Positions 29,763-38,757 of a stretch of 64,000 nucleotides of DNA are shown one piece after another (position 1 is the stretch's first letter; each line of letters opens with the position of its first letter). The notes beneath the pieces are model-generated. The model had not been told where the DNA came from. It saw nothing but the letters and a program-made list of their open reading frames with translations, and searched no databases. The stretch is from Aphrocallistes beatrix (lineage: Eukaryota > Porifera > Hexactinellida > Sceptrulophora > Aphrocallistidae): positions 310,001 through 374,000 of the forward strand of contig OY725503.1 in assembly GCA_963281255.1 (NCBI GenBank), written 5' to 3'. The position numbers were made by a program, and so were the translations under genes.

Positions 29763-30890
29763 ATGGCAGAAAAGAAGCTTTCCTCCGGAACATCTTTCAT
29801 ATTTCCCACTGAGGGAACTCCCTATCAATCCAACCAACAGGCACATCAATACGTAGAAGAGAGTCCACAGCAAACACAGAAGCCTGTCCCAGCAAATGAG
29901 TTATGTTCTGCCTGCTCCATTCCAGAGCAGGATGAATGTAGAGATAAATTCCCAACTAACTTATTTCCAAAGGGAATGCGTGAAGCAGCGAAACAATTCA
30001 CAAATCTCCAAACTCCCCCGCCAAGTCCAATGCCTGGAAAACTAATTCGGTTCTACTCCGACACTATTCCCTCCCAAAAGCAGCTGATTCAAGATCACGA
30101 GTTCGATTACCCTATGCCTAGGAATTCCCCCAGGGGGGTTGGGATGATTTTCATCAATAAATCATTCCCAAACGTGACGAATCGTCCTGGAACACAAAAA
30201 GATCTCGAAAACTTTGAGTTCATCTTCAATATGATGGGTCTGAAGACATTTACATTTGAAGATAGCAGTTATGATCAGATTTTAAGCAAATTAAACAACT
30301 TTGAAAAAGAATTTTCTAACACCTCAGTTTATCTGCTTTGCGTTGCATTCAGTACACATGGACACAATGACGACACAATCTATTGCAGTGATGGCTTACA
30401 CATGTCGTTAAGAAACGACATTCTACCGATATTCAAACCGGATAAATGTCCTAGCCTGAGAGGTGTCCCAAAGGTTTTCATAGTCCAAGCTTGCAGAGGT
30501 GAGAAAGTTGACCACTTACATTCACAAATAGAAGCGGATGCGATGGTTAAGGACGATTTGGTGTCATTAGAATCTGATTTTCTGATTTCGTACGCGTGTC
30601 CTCCCAAGCATAAGGCATTCCGTAGTGAAGAAGAGGGGGCATGGTTTCTCACTGAGCTGAGTAAAGCTTGCAGAATGTACTCGAATAAGCACCATTTTCT
30701 GGATATTCTTACAATAACCAATCAGCTGCTGCTGAAGAGAGCGTGTGAAAACTTGGAAAGTGGCACAAATGTAGCACAGCCTTCGCACATTGAATCGACA
30801 CTAAAAAAGTTTCTTTGGCTCAATTCAGATAATTTTGTGACTTCTTGTAACGAGTTAGGTAAGAATTTAGTTTTAACTAAATGGCGCTAG
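29763..30890 (+). CDS. CASP-2: caspase with Pro/Gln-rich prodomain
   Basis: This single-exon frame encodes 375 residues. The first 110 residues are low-complexity (Gln, Pro, Ser) with no SAM-like domain and a small Cys pair (CSAC). The protease domain has VGMIFINKSF, RPGTQKDLENF, FSTHGHNDD (His199), VFIVQACRGE (Cys244) and the pocket AFRSEEEGAWFLTEL, where the usual GSW is GAW. It is probably active. The extra C-terminal 20 residues after the last beta strand (LKKFLW) are not seen in its neighbours. It lies 291 bases after CASP-1 with no identifiable promoter motif. Linker similarity (FKPDKCP...G.PKVF.VQACRGE) makes CASP-1 its closest neighbour in the array. Confidence 0.88.
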   Translation: MAEKKLSSGTSFIFPTEGTPYQSNQQAHQYVEESPQQTQKPVPANELCSACSIPEQDECRDKFPTNLFPKGMREAAKQFTNLQTPPPSPMPGKLIRFYSDTIPSQKQLIQDHEFDYPMPRNSPRGVGMIFINKSFPNVTNRPGTQKDLENFEFIFNMMGLKTFTFEDSSYDQILSKLNNFEKEFSNTSVYLLCVAFSTHGHNDDTIYCSDGLHMSLRNDILPIFKPDKCPSLRGVPKVFIVQACRGEKVDHLHSQIEADAMVKDDLVSLESDFLISYACPPKHKAFRSEEEGAWFLTELSKACRMYSNKHHFLDILTITNQLLLKRACENLESGTNVAQPSHIESTLKKFLWLNSDNFVTSCNELGKNLVLTKWR

Positions 30891-30968
30891 ATTTTTGCTA
30901 ACTCATTTCCGGTTAAGACATTTTGGGCGGGGAAACCTTAGAAGTGTGGGGTCTTTGCTATAAATAGC
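30891..30968 (+). repeat. Dispersed promoter-like repeat, copy 3, at the CASP-3 start
   Basis: TTTTTGCTAACTCATTTCCGG, then ACATTTTGGGCGGGGAAACC, GTGGGGTC and GCTATAAATAGC. The TATAAATA ends 11 bases before the first in-frame ATG of CASP-3. It could serve as a core promoter; if so, transcription would start near or past 30979 and a later ATG would be used. Confidence 0.6.
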
Positions 30969-30978
30969 ACTTAAGTAC

Positions 30979-31956
30979 ATGGACTCAAAAAAACAAAAAA
31001 TGAAATCTATAAAATGTTTCTTCATAGACCTTTCTGCACCTTCAATACCAACTATGGATAATGCGCCTCAAGCAATGGTAGACGGCAAAGATAAATCAGA
31101 GATAGAGCAACCGCACAGCGATGTACTGAAAACACCGACGAATTCCCTTGGTGACTTGTCAGGTAAAACTGTTTATGATTATGAAGAGCCAAAAAGGGTG
31201 TTAGGAGAATTGAGGGTGAAAAACGGGATATATAGCCTTAAAACACCCAAATGCGACTACCTACGAAGCTACGATCTCGGAAAAGATGAATACAAAGGGT
31301 TGGGCATTATAATCGTCAATCATAAATGTGGAAGTAAAATCAGAAAAGGCTCTCAATCAGATCTCGAGGACTTTAAATACATATTTCACGGTCTAAAACT
31401 GAAGGTTGTTGTTGCTGAAGATGTAAATGCGCAAAAGGATGGGGACGAACCATACTTTGAAAGTTTCATTAAAAATGCAATCAAAGATAGCCTCGAGATG
31501 AAAAGCTTCTTTCTTGCCATTTCTACGCATGGTCGTAAGGGGTCGATCTATGGCAAGGACGGATTGGATATAGAAATCGATTCAATTTTAGAATTATTCA
31601 AGGAAGAAAAGCTCCTAGGCAAACCTAAAATAGCTATCATCCAAGCGTGTCGCGGGACAAAGCAGGAGACATTTGTGTGTGATGCACCCCAGATAGCGAC
31701 ACAACAGAGCGACCTCTTGGTGGCATTCTCTTGTGTCGAAGGGTTTCGTGCAATGCGAGATGAAAAAGAAGGATCTTGGTTTGTCAAATCTTTGAGGGAG
31801 TGTTATGACCTGTTAAAGGGAAGATCGAACATTTTCGAACTTTTGATTGCTACTAATAGGCACCTACTCGACACCAAAACGTATAAAAATGACTGTGTCG
31901 ATCTCAAGCAGACAGCTGAGTTCAGAAACACTCTTACCTGTATTTTGAAGATTTAA
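30979..31956 (+). CDS. CASP-3: short-prodomain caspase
   Basis: This single-exon frame encodes 325 residues from 30979. ATGs at 31000 and 31054 (MDNAPQ) are alternatives if the upstream TATA-like box is used. The prodomain is short, with no SAM-like region. A linker segment YDYEEPKRVLGELRVKNG matches the DY..PV.E.KMK motif of CASP-4 to CASP-8. The protease has GLGIIIVNHK, IRKGSQSDLEDF, ISTHGRKG (His184), AIIQACRGT (Cys224) and FRAMRDEKEGSWFVKSL, so it is probably active. It ends in ILKI, the usual terminal strand. It lies 88 bases after CASP-2, the shortest spacing in the array, with a promoter-like repeat between them. Confidence 0.88.
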   Translation: MDSKKQKMKSIKCFFIDLSAPSIPTMDNAPQAMVDGKDKSEIEQPHSDVLKTPTNSLGDLSGKTVYDYEEPKRVLGELRVKNGIYSLKTPKCDYLRSYDLGKDEYKGLGIIIVNHKCGSKIRKGSQSDLEDFKYIFHGLKLKVVVAEDVNAQKDGDEPYFESFIKNAIKDSLEMKSFFLAISTHGRKGSIYGKDGLDIEIDSILELFKEEKLLGKPKIAIIQACRGTKQETFVCDAPQIATQQSDLLVAFSCVEGFRAMRDEKEGSWFVKSLRECYDLLKGRSNIFELLIATNRHLLDTKTYKNDCVDLKQTAEFRNTLTCILKI

Positions 31957-32267
31957 TTTTTATAGTGTCAGAGAATATGATATTTTTGTTTATTACAATG
32001 ACTTTCCTCTAGATTATTGTATTTTTTCTATAATGTAATTAAAAAATTATTTGATACAGAAGGAATAGAATCGTTTCCTGATTTTGGAATGTAAAGATCC
32101 TAAAGTTTAGCTTTATCTAAGTCTAAAGTGTTTATTGTATTTAAAAGTTAACATATATCATGTTAATAGGAACAAATGCGCTACGTTTGCCTTGATGGGA
32201 CATCCCACGCCACTTTTCAGCCAGTACAATAATAATAATAGTTATTACATGTACATGTATAGTTGAG

Positions 32268-32600
32268 TCGCTGGAATAAGACCTAAAATGTGCGAAGTAG
32301 GAAAAAGACCTAAAATATTATCGAAGTAGGAATAAGACCTAAAACATGTGAAGTAGGAATAAGACCTAAAACATGTGAAGTAGGAATAAGACCTAAAACA
32401 TGTGAAGTAGGAATAAGACCTAAAATATTTTCGAAGTAGGAATAAGACCTAAAACATGTGAAGTAGGAATAAGACCTAAAATATTTTCGAAGTAGGAATA
32501 AGACCTAAAACATGTGAAGTAGGAATAAGACCTAAAACATGTGAAGTAAGAATAAGACCTAAAACATGTGAAGTAGGAATAAGACCTAAAAGTACTAATT
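32268..32600 (+). repeat. Minisatellite, forward arm (GAAGTAGGAATAAGACCTAAAA units)
   Basis: About a dozen units of 27-29 bases, each with AAGTAGGAATAAGACCTAAA followed by ACATGTG or ATATTTTCG. The same unit occurs in reverse complement at about 32740-33010, so the two arrays face each other across about 140 bases. No protein is encoded. Confidence 0.9.
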
Positions 32601-32734
32601 AGGAACCTAAAAGCTGATAAGTGGATTAAGACCTAAACTGTCACACAGTACCCCCCTTACGAATAAAAATGGCACTTTCACACTCAATTGAACACTATTT
32701 CAAACCTAAAATGCTCGTTTCCTCTCTCCTTCCA

Positions 32735-33012
32735 ATTTTAGGTCTTACTCCTACTTCACACGTAAAAATATTTTAGGTCTCATTCCTAATTCGAATGGTT
32801 TAGGTCTTATTCCTACTTCGCATATCTTAGGTCTCATTCTTACTTCGAAAATATTTTAGGTCTTATTCCTACTTCACAAGTTTAGGTCTTATTCCTCCTC
32901 CGCACGTTTTAGGTCTTATTCCTACTTCGAAATTATTTTAGGTCTTATTCCTACTTCACACGTTTAGGTCTTATTCCTCCGCATGTTTTAGGTCTTATTC
33001 CTACTTCAACTT
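32735..33012 (-). repeat. Minisatellite, reverse arm
   Basis: Units of TTTTAGGTCTTATTCCTACTTC, the reverse complement of the forward-arm unit, are repeated about ten times with more variation. Together with 32268-32600 it forms an imperfect inverted repeat of more than 250 bases per arm between CASP-3 and CASP-4. Confidence 0.9.
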
Positions 33013-33399
33013 CTCTTATTCAGATTCCCCGGTCTTATTCAGATCCCCCGTACATTTTAGTTCAATTTGATCCTATACTGAAGAATTATAAATGAACAGA
33101 GTAGATAATTGATTAATTGTCATTTCTTATATTTATATATTTATACACTTCGAGGAATACATAGTATTCAATACCAAAAATACTAATGCTGATTGGTCAA
33201 TCTAAAAGTGCCATTTTGGGTGGTAAAAATGTCAAAATATCGCTTTAAAACTAGAATTGTCTCTCAGCATAAAAATACGCCCCTATAACCCAGATAATAC
33301 CTCTCAACCTTTCCAGTTGTTCCAGTAGTCTGGACAAACAAACACATATACAAAAATTAATTATATATATTAGCGTTTAAACCTATTTTAATAGCTCTA

Positions 33400-34894
33400 A
33401 TGTCCTCGATTGAAGAAGATTTATTAACTCTCATATCGAAATACGATCTTAATAAATATATTGAAAAGTTTGAATGTGGTGGAGTTAAAGAATATGCAAA
33501 CATCATAGACATCGATCAGACTAAACTACGTTCATACTATCATATGCTTGATGCAGATATTAGTAAATTTGAAAAACTTCGCAGTAAGTGTATACAACTT
33601 AACGAAAGGGGTATTTCCATGCCTGCAAGGGAAATTCCAGTTCCTAGGCACTTGGTTGCAACAGATGTTAACCACTCTGACCCAAGATTAAGCACTTTGG
33701 AGTCTTATCCAAGACCATATATTAATGAGTCTATCGAACCAACATCATGTTCCTGGGCCTTTCGAACCAACATCATATGTTCCTGGGCCTTTCGAGCCAA
33801 GACCATATGTTCCTGGGCCTTTCGAGCCAAGACCATATGTTCCTGGGCCTTTCGAACCAAGACCATGCGTTCCTAGATCCTTTGATCCAAGACTACCCTA
33901 CAACCCTCCAGTTACAGACAGTAGGCCCCATAGCATTCAAGATGGTACTTGTTTAGTTGACTACTTTACCAAACAAAGAGTCGGCGATTTTAAAATGGAA
34001 GGTAGCACAGCTTTTATCATAACATTCCCTGAAAAAATTATCCTCGAGGACAAAACTTTGCTCCATGATTTTCATTCTCGAAACCCTGTTTGTGAATTGA
34101 GAATTATGAATCGTACTCCTTGTGTCACACCAACCGCCAATCCCCGAAAAGTAGAACGAAGTCTTTCTGACACAAATATTCCGCAGGAGAATTTGGAATT
34201 GGTAAGACCCATTATTCTATACGATAGTCAGGTCGAAAGACAAGGTTTGGCATTCATAATAGCGTATAACCATATTGAAGAAGATGTTGGAATTAAAATT
34301 GAAGATATATTTATGAATCTATTTAACGAAATGAATCTTAATATTGTTTACATAAATTATGTAAATAAGACAGATTTTCTTCTAGCACTAACAACAGAAA
34401 TTACAAAAGCTATAACAATGTCAATGAGAATCTTTTTCATTGGAATCTTTAGTCACAGACAGGATCAAGACGGCGCTAAGGTCCAGCTTCTTGACACTTT
34501 TATTAGTCTCAACGAAATATTTGGAATTTTGAAAGAAAATATTCCCACTAAACTACCTAAAGTTGTCATTATACAAGCATGTCAAGCAGGAGGACTTGAT
34601 ACAGAAATGGGTGCAGAAGATCGTCTTGACATGAATAAGCCGTACAATGCATCCATCATGGAAAGCAACTATCTAGTTGTTTACTCAAATGTCGGAGCCC
34701 TCAAAGATCCAAAAGAATCCTCTTGGTACATTCACTCACTCATCAGAGCTTATTACGAAATACGTGATCAATATGATTTCTATCATGTATTGGTTCGTGC
34801 CAACCAGTTAATGCTAAGTGGAAAGTCATCTCTCGATGCTCATAAGCAACCTGCTCAAATTGAGTCTACTCTTTTCGGACATCTCTACGTATAA
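33400..34894 (+). pseudogene. CASP-4: SAM plus degenerate caspase, frameshifted
   Basis: The SAM-like domain (residues about 3-65, EEDLLTLISKYDLNKY) is in the frame starting at 33400. The caspase part is in the next frame, open to the stop at 34894. The break maps to about 33748, in the first of five 30-base VPGPFEPRPY repeats. There ATCATGTTCC replaces the ATCATATGTTCC of the next unit, a 2-base loss. Both frames are open across the repeat array, so unequal repeat exchange or a frame-restoring event could rescue it. Even if read through, the enzyme looks dead or altered: IFSHRQDQDG (SHG lost its Gly), QACQAGG instead of QACRG, and SSWYIHSL without the pocket Arg. Two copies of the KMK linker motif are present. 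The ORF has no other stop, so the frameshift is recent or an assembly error. Confidence 0.8.
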
Positions 34895-35462
34895 CATCTG
34901 AATAGATAATTTTTAATTTCAATTTTTAAATGACTACGTATGCTAAGTAAATTTGAAAATTCAATTACCTAATACCACCTAAATCGACTATATATTACGT
35001 GTTTTGAAATATATTGTATATGGAGATGATTTTTTATTATTCATTAAAATGATTATTTGCTGATGGAGTATTCCTAGTTAGCTTCCTATACTATTATAGA
35101 GGATCTATGATCCTATATAATACTATGGATGCACAGTTCTGAAATGAGTGTTGGTGTCCGACCGGCCGTTATTCCTTCCCTAACCTCAGTTTAAAAGATA
35201 ATGACTAATCTTTTGTGATGATGGGATATTATTGGAGATTTGCACCTAGTGATTTTCAAAGATTTCTCTCCAACATTGTACGTACTTGTATAACGCTCGT
35301 TCGAATATCACTCTTTGTGAAATTCCATTGGGAGCTCATTGCAGTTTAAAAGCGTTTTAACATTTAAGATTGATCCAGAGTTGGAATCGGGTCGACTCAC
35401 AGCAGAATCCGATCTGGATCTGTTGAGCTTAATCCCGACTATATTCTATTCGCGGAAATATG
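34895..35462. other. Intergenic region between CASP-4 and the CASP fragment
   Basis: No gene is seen. It is AT-rich, with no repeat family recognised apart from the caspase fragment that follows. Confidence 0.4.
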
Positions 35463-35531
35463 GAAGCTTCTGATGATTATAGGAAGCTCGCTCAAATTGA
35501 ATCTACTCTCACTAGGCTTCTCCACTTATAA
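35463..35531 (+). pseudogene. C-terminal caspase fragment
   Basis: Twenty-two codons plus a TAA read EASDDYRKLAQIESTLTRLL-type sequence, matching the C-terminus of CASP-5 and CASP-7 (QIESTLTRLL). The following 3' flank (CAATGAATAGGTAAAGTATT, then TTCTTTATTTATGACGAAC) also matches the CASP-5 3' flank. Nothing of the rest of the gene is present, so this is the scar of a deletion or unequal crossover that removed a copy of the CASP-5 type. Confidence 0.8.
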
Positions 35532-35727
35532 CAATGAATAGGTAAAGTATTTCTTTATTTATGACGAACTAAGTCTTTATTTCAATTTCTTAATACCCCA
35601 TATAATTATAACGATGCTAAAACTGAACCCGAACCAACTCTAGATTGATCATCCCTGGTATTTTCTATATTGTAGAGACTGGAGATCTTTCTAGCTTTTT
35701 GAAAGAAGGAATCTTACATAATGCTTA

Positions 35728-37047
35728 ATGTCCTCCTCGATGGAACAGGATTTATTGAATCTAATTTTGAAATACGACCTCACGAAATTTACTGAAAAGT
35801 TTGAGAACGAAGGAATCACAAGTTATCGACACGTCAAAGACATCGATCAGACTAGATTACGCTCTTATTATAACATGCTAGAAGTAGATTTGAGAAATTT
35901 CGAAAAACTCCGTAATGAATGCATAAAAATCTCTGAACAATCAGGTACTCCTATGATAACACCTCCTAGAACTTTGGATAGTCTTTACATTAGTTACCCC
36001 ACTTTTGGGACTTCCGGCCCGAGAACAATCCACACCTCCATGCCTCGACCTTCAGGCGATGCATCGAGCAGTATTCAAGATGGCGCCTATTTACTTGACT
36101 TTCATAGCGAAAAAGCAGTCGGAGAATTGAAAATGAAAGGTAACACACCTTATATCGAAACATTTCCCAATCAAGTTATCATTCAGGACGAAACTTTGCT
36201 CTGTGATTTTTATTCTCAAAACCCTGTTTGTGAATTGAAAATGAAAAATCGTAATCCTTACGTCATACCAGTGGCTAATATAGAACAACAAATTATTTCT
36301 AATGTCAGCATATCGCAGGAGAATCTTGGATCAACAAGGCCCGATGTCCCTCTATACGATGGGTCGCTGGTCGATGGACACAAGGGCTTGGGGATCATAA
36401 TAGCTTATAACCATATGAGAGAAGATATTGAAAATAGAACTGCTATTAGAGACGCATTCACGATGCTTTTTCAGAAGATGAATCTCCATATTGTTTACGT
36501 CAACGACAAAACCAAAGCAAATTTTACTCTAACACTAATAGCTGAAATTAGAAAAGCTTTAAAAATATCGATGAAAATGTTTTTCATTGGAATATTTAGT
36601 CACAGGCAGGATCAGGAAGGCGCTAAAGTCAAGCTTCAAGATGGCAATTTCATTGGCCTCAATGAAGTATTCGAGATCTTAAAAGAAAATATTCCCATTG
36701 AACTACCTAAAGCTATCATCATACAAGCATGCCATTCAGAAGAGGATGACACATTAATGAGTTCAGGTCCATACAACGCATCCATCAAGCCATACAACGC
36801 ATCCATCATGGAAAGCAACTATCTAGTTACTTACTCAAACGTGGGGGTTTACAAGAATCCAGAACAATCGTCTTGGTACATCCAAACACTCCGAAGAGCT
36901 TACAACGAGATACGAGATCAATCGGATTTCATTCATGTCTTATTCCGTGCCAACGAGTTAATGCTAAGCGGAAATAAGGAGCCATCTGATGAAAATAGGC
37001 AACCCGCTCAAATTGAATCTACTCTCACTAGGCTCCTCCGCTTGTAA
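35728..37047 (+). CDS. CASP-5: SAM plus pseudo-caspase (QACH type)
   Basis: This intact single-exon frame encodes 439 residues. The SAM-like domain is at about residues 4-70 (DLLNLILKYDLTKF...GIT). Two tandem linker motifs follow: LDFHSEKAVGELKMKGNTPY at about 120 and CDFYSQNPVCELKMKNRNPY at about 155. The caspase fold is kept (GLGIIIAYNH, the large-subunit strands, and a terminal QIESTLTRLLRL), but the catalytic signatures are altered. They read IFSHRQDQEG (His292 kept, following Gly replaced by Arg), IIIQACHSEED (Cys335 kept, Arg-Gly lost) and YKNPEQSSWYIQ (pocket Arg to Lys, GSW to SSW). Activity against Asp substrates is doubtful; a regulatory decoy role is inferred. A PYNASI segment is duplicated within the protein. 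Confidence 0.87.
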   Translation: MSSSMEQDLLNLILKYDLTKFTEKFENEGITSYRHVKDIDQTRLRSYYNMLEVDLRNFEKLRNECIKISEQSGTPMITPPRTLDSLYISYPTFGTSGPRTIHTSMPRPSGDASSSIQDGAYLLDFHSEKAVGELKMKGNTPYIETFPNQVIIQDETLLCDFYSQNPVCELKMKNRNPYVIPVANIEQQIISNVSISQENLGSTRPDVPLYDGSLVDGHKGLGIIIAYNHMREDIENRTAIRDAFTMLFQKMNLHIVYVNDKTKANFTLTLIAEIRKALKISMKMFFIGIFSHRQDQEGAKVKLQDGNFIGLNEVFEILKENIPIELPKAIIIQACHSEEDDTLMSSGPYNASIKPYNASIMESNYLVTYSNVGVYKNPEQSSWYIQTLRRAYNEIRDQSDFIHVLFRANELMLSGNKEPSDENRQPAQIESTLTRLLRL

Positions 37048-37249
37048 CAATGAATATGTAATAGTATTTCTTTATTTATGACGAACACTTCATGATAAGT
37101 CTTTATTTCAATTTCTTAATACTCCATACAATTATAACTATGCTAGACTCTAAATTGTATACACGTATCTTCTTAGAAACATTTTTAATCAAAAAAATTA
37201 GAACTAATTAATTTCACTTAGTTAGCAACACCAATCAACGGAATGCATA

Positions 37250-38380
37250 ATGGAAGCTGATTTGAATGACCTAATTAAAAAATACAACCTTGATGAATTT
37301 ATCGAATTGTTTGAAAATGGTGGGGTCAAATGTCCTGCAGACATCATAGACATTGATCACAATAAACTACGTTCATATTACCATATGCTCGATGCGGATA
37401 TTAATAAATTCGAAAAACTTCGTAGCGAATGCATAAAAAAGTGTAGACAGCCACAGCCTCTCACTCCATCGGTTATTCCTACTACTTCTGTGATTCCTCT
37501 ATCCCAACCAATCGAAGTTGAGGATAATTCGACCGCAATTTCACCACACATTGAAGGCCATGCCTTTCTACCTGAAGTTTTATGTGACTATAATTCTGGT
37601 CAACCTGCTGCTGAAGTAAAAATGAAGGAAGGAATTCCACATATCCTACTTCTTGATAATCACTCTCATTATCCAGTTATCCCTCGCTACGATTTGACAC
37701 CTGTAAATGGGTATAGAGGTTTGGGTTTTATAATCGTGAATGCCAATTTCGATCATTCAAGGATTTCTTATAGAAACGGAGCTGATGAGGATTTGAAAAT
37801 GTTAACAGGTTTATTTGTCAAGATGAAACTTCAACTTAAAATTTTGAAAGATCATCAAAGAAATGAATGCCTAGAAGTGTTTAAGACAGAAATTGAAAGA
37901 ATGGATTATTACACGAAAATTATTTTCATTGCTGTCTCAAGTTATGGAGAAGACGATAAATTCCTGTGTAAGGATGGGAGTGCGATTCAAATCCAAGAAA
38001 TCGTTGATATCCTGAGAAGTCCTACTCTTATAAACATCCCAAAGATTCTTCTTATTCAAACATGTGGTAATATTAAAATGGCCAATACCTCACAAATAGT
38101 AGAATCTCCTCATGCCTTATTAAAGAAAGAAAGTGACATTTTAATTGTCTATTCATCTGTCCCAGGGTACGTAGCAAACATATATCCAGAGCAAGGTTCT
38201 TGGTTCATCCAATCACTCCTCAAGGCCTACGATCAGCTACACGAACATGCAGACTTTCAACAAATACTAACGTACACCAACAACTTAATGGAAACTGCAA
38301 ATCCATGCGAAGTATATGGAGTCACTTATAAACAACCCTTTCAAACTGTATCCACTCTTCAAAAACTAATTTATTTATAA
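37250..38380 (+). CDS. CASP-6: SAM plus catalytically dead caspase (His to Tyr)
   Basis: This intact single-exon frame encodes 376 residues. The SAM-like domain (about 2-64) begins MEADLNDLIKKYNLDEF. One linker motif, CDYNSGQPAAEVKMKEG, precedes PRYDLTPVNGYRGLGFIIVN. The protease fold is full length, but the His motif reads VSSYGEDD (Tyr232 instead of His) and the Cys motif reads QTCGN (Cys272 kept, Arg-Gly lost). The small-subunit pocket GSWFIQSL is intact, but the Arg position is changed (ANIYPEQGSW versus ANRDLKQGSW in CASP-8). It cannot have normal caspase catalysis. It is clearly the paralogue of CASP-8: the segment around VPGYVAN is nearly identical in DNA. The frame has no disabling mutation, which suggests retained function without catalysis. 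Confidence 0.88.
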   Translation: MEADLNDLIKKYNLDEFIELFENGGVKCPADIIDIDHNKLRSYYHMLDADINKFEKLRSECIKKCRQPQPLTPSVIPTTSVIPLSQPIEVEDNSTAISPHIEGHAFLPEVLCDYNSGQPAAEVKMKEGIPHILLLDNHSHYPVIPRYDLTPVNGYRGLGFIIVNANFDHSRISYRNGADEDLKMLTGLFVKMKLQLKILKDHQRNECLEVFKTEIERMDYYTKIIFIAVSSYGEDDKFLCKDGSAIQIQEIVDILRSPTLINIPKILLIQTCGNIKMANTSQIVESPHALLKKESDILIVYSSVPGYVANIYPEQGSWFIQSLLKAYDQLHEHADFQQILTYTNNLMETANPCEVYGVTYKQPFQTVSTLQKLIYL

Positions 38381-38757
38381 TTATAAGTTCTTGTTAACAT
38401 AACTCACTTAATTGTGTATTTTCGAAATTTTAGATTCTATTAGATTATTTACGTGTATGTCGTGAAATGCCGAGATCCAATAGAATAATTTTGGTTTGTC
38501 AGATCAAATCAGAGCTCTCAAAAACGTACATATACTGCATATTATATTGGGTTAAGTGGTGCCGAACTTTAGGAATGATTAACCAATTGGATTGGCTTCT
38601 ATTAAGGAGACTCAGCCTATTTTTATTGAGTCTATGGGTCATCTTCGAGTGGGATCGGAGACCACTAATTCTCCAGGTTTGGCACTAATGACATTTGTAC
38701 TGTGCAATTGTTTATATCCTTCATAGAGATAAAATATCTTTTTAATAGCTACTAGTC

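Noticed and set aside
32268..33012. CRISPR-like array
   Set aside because: The repeat units are contiguous with only short variable joins, occur in both orientations, and the genome is animal; it is a minisatellite pair.
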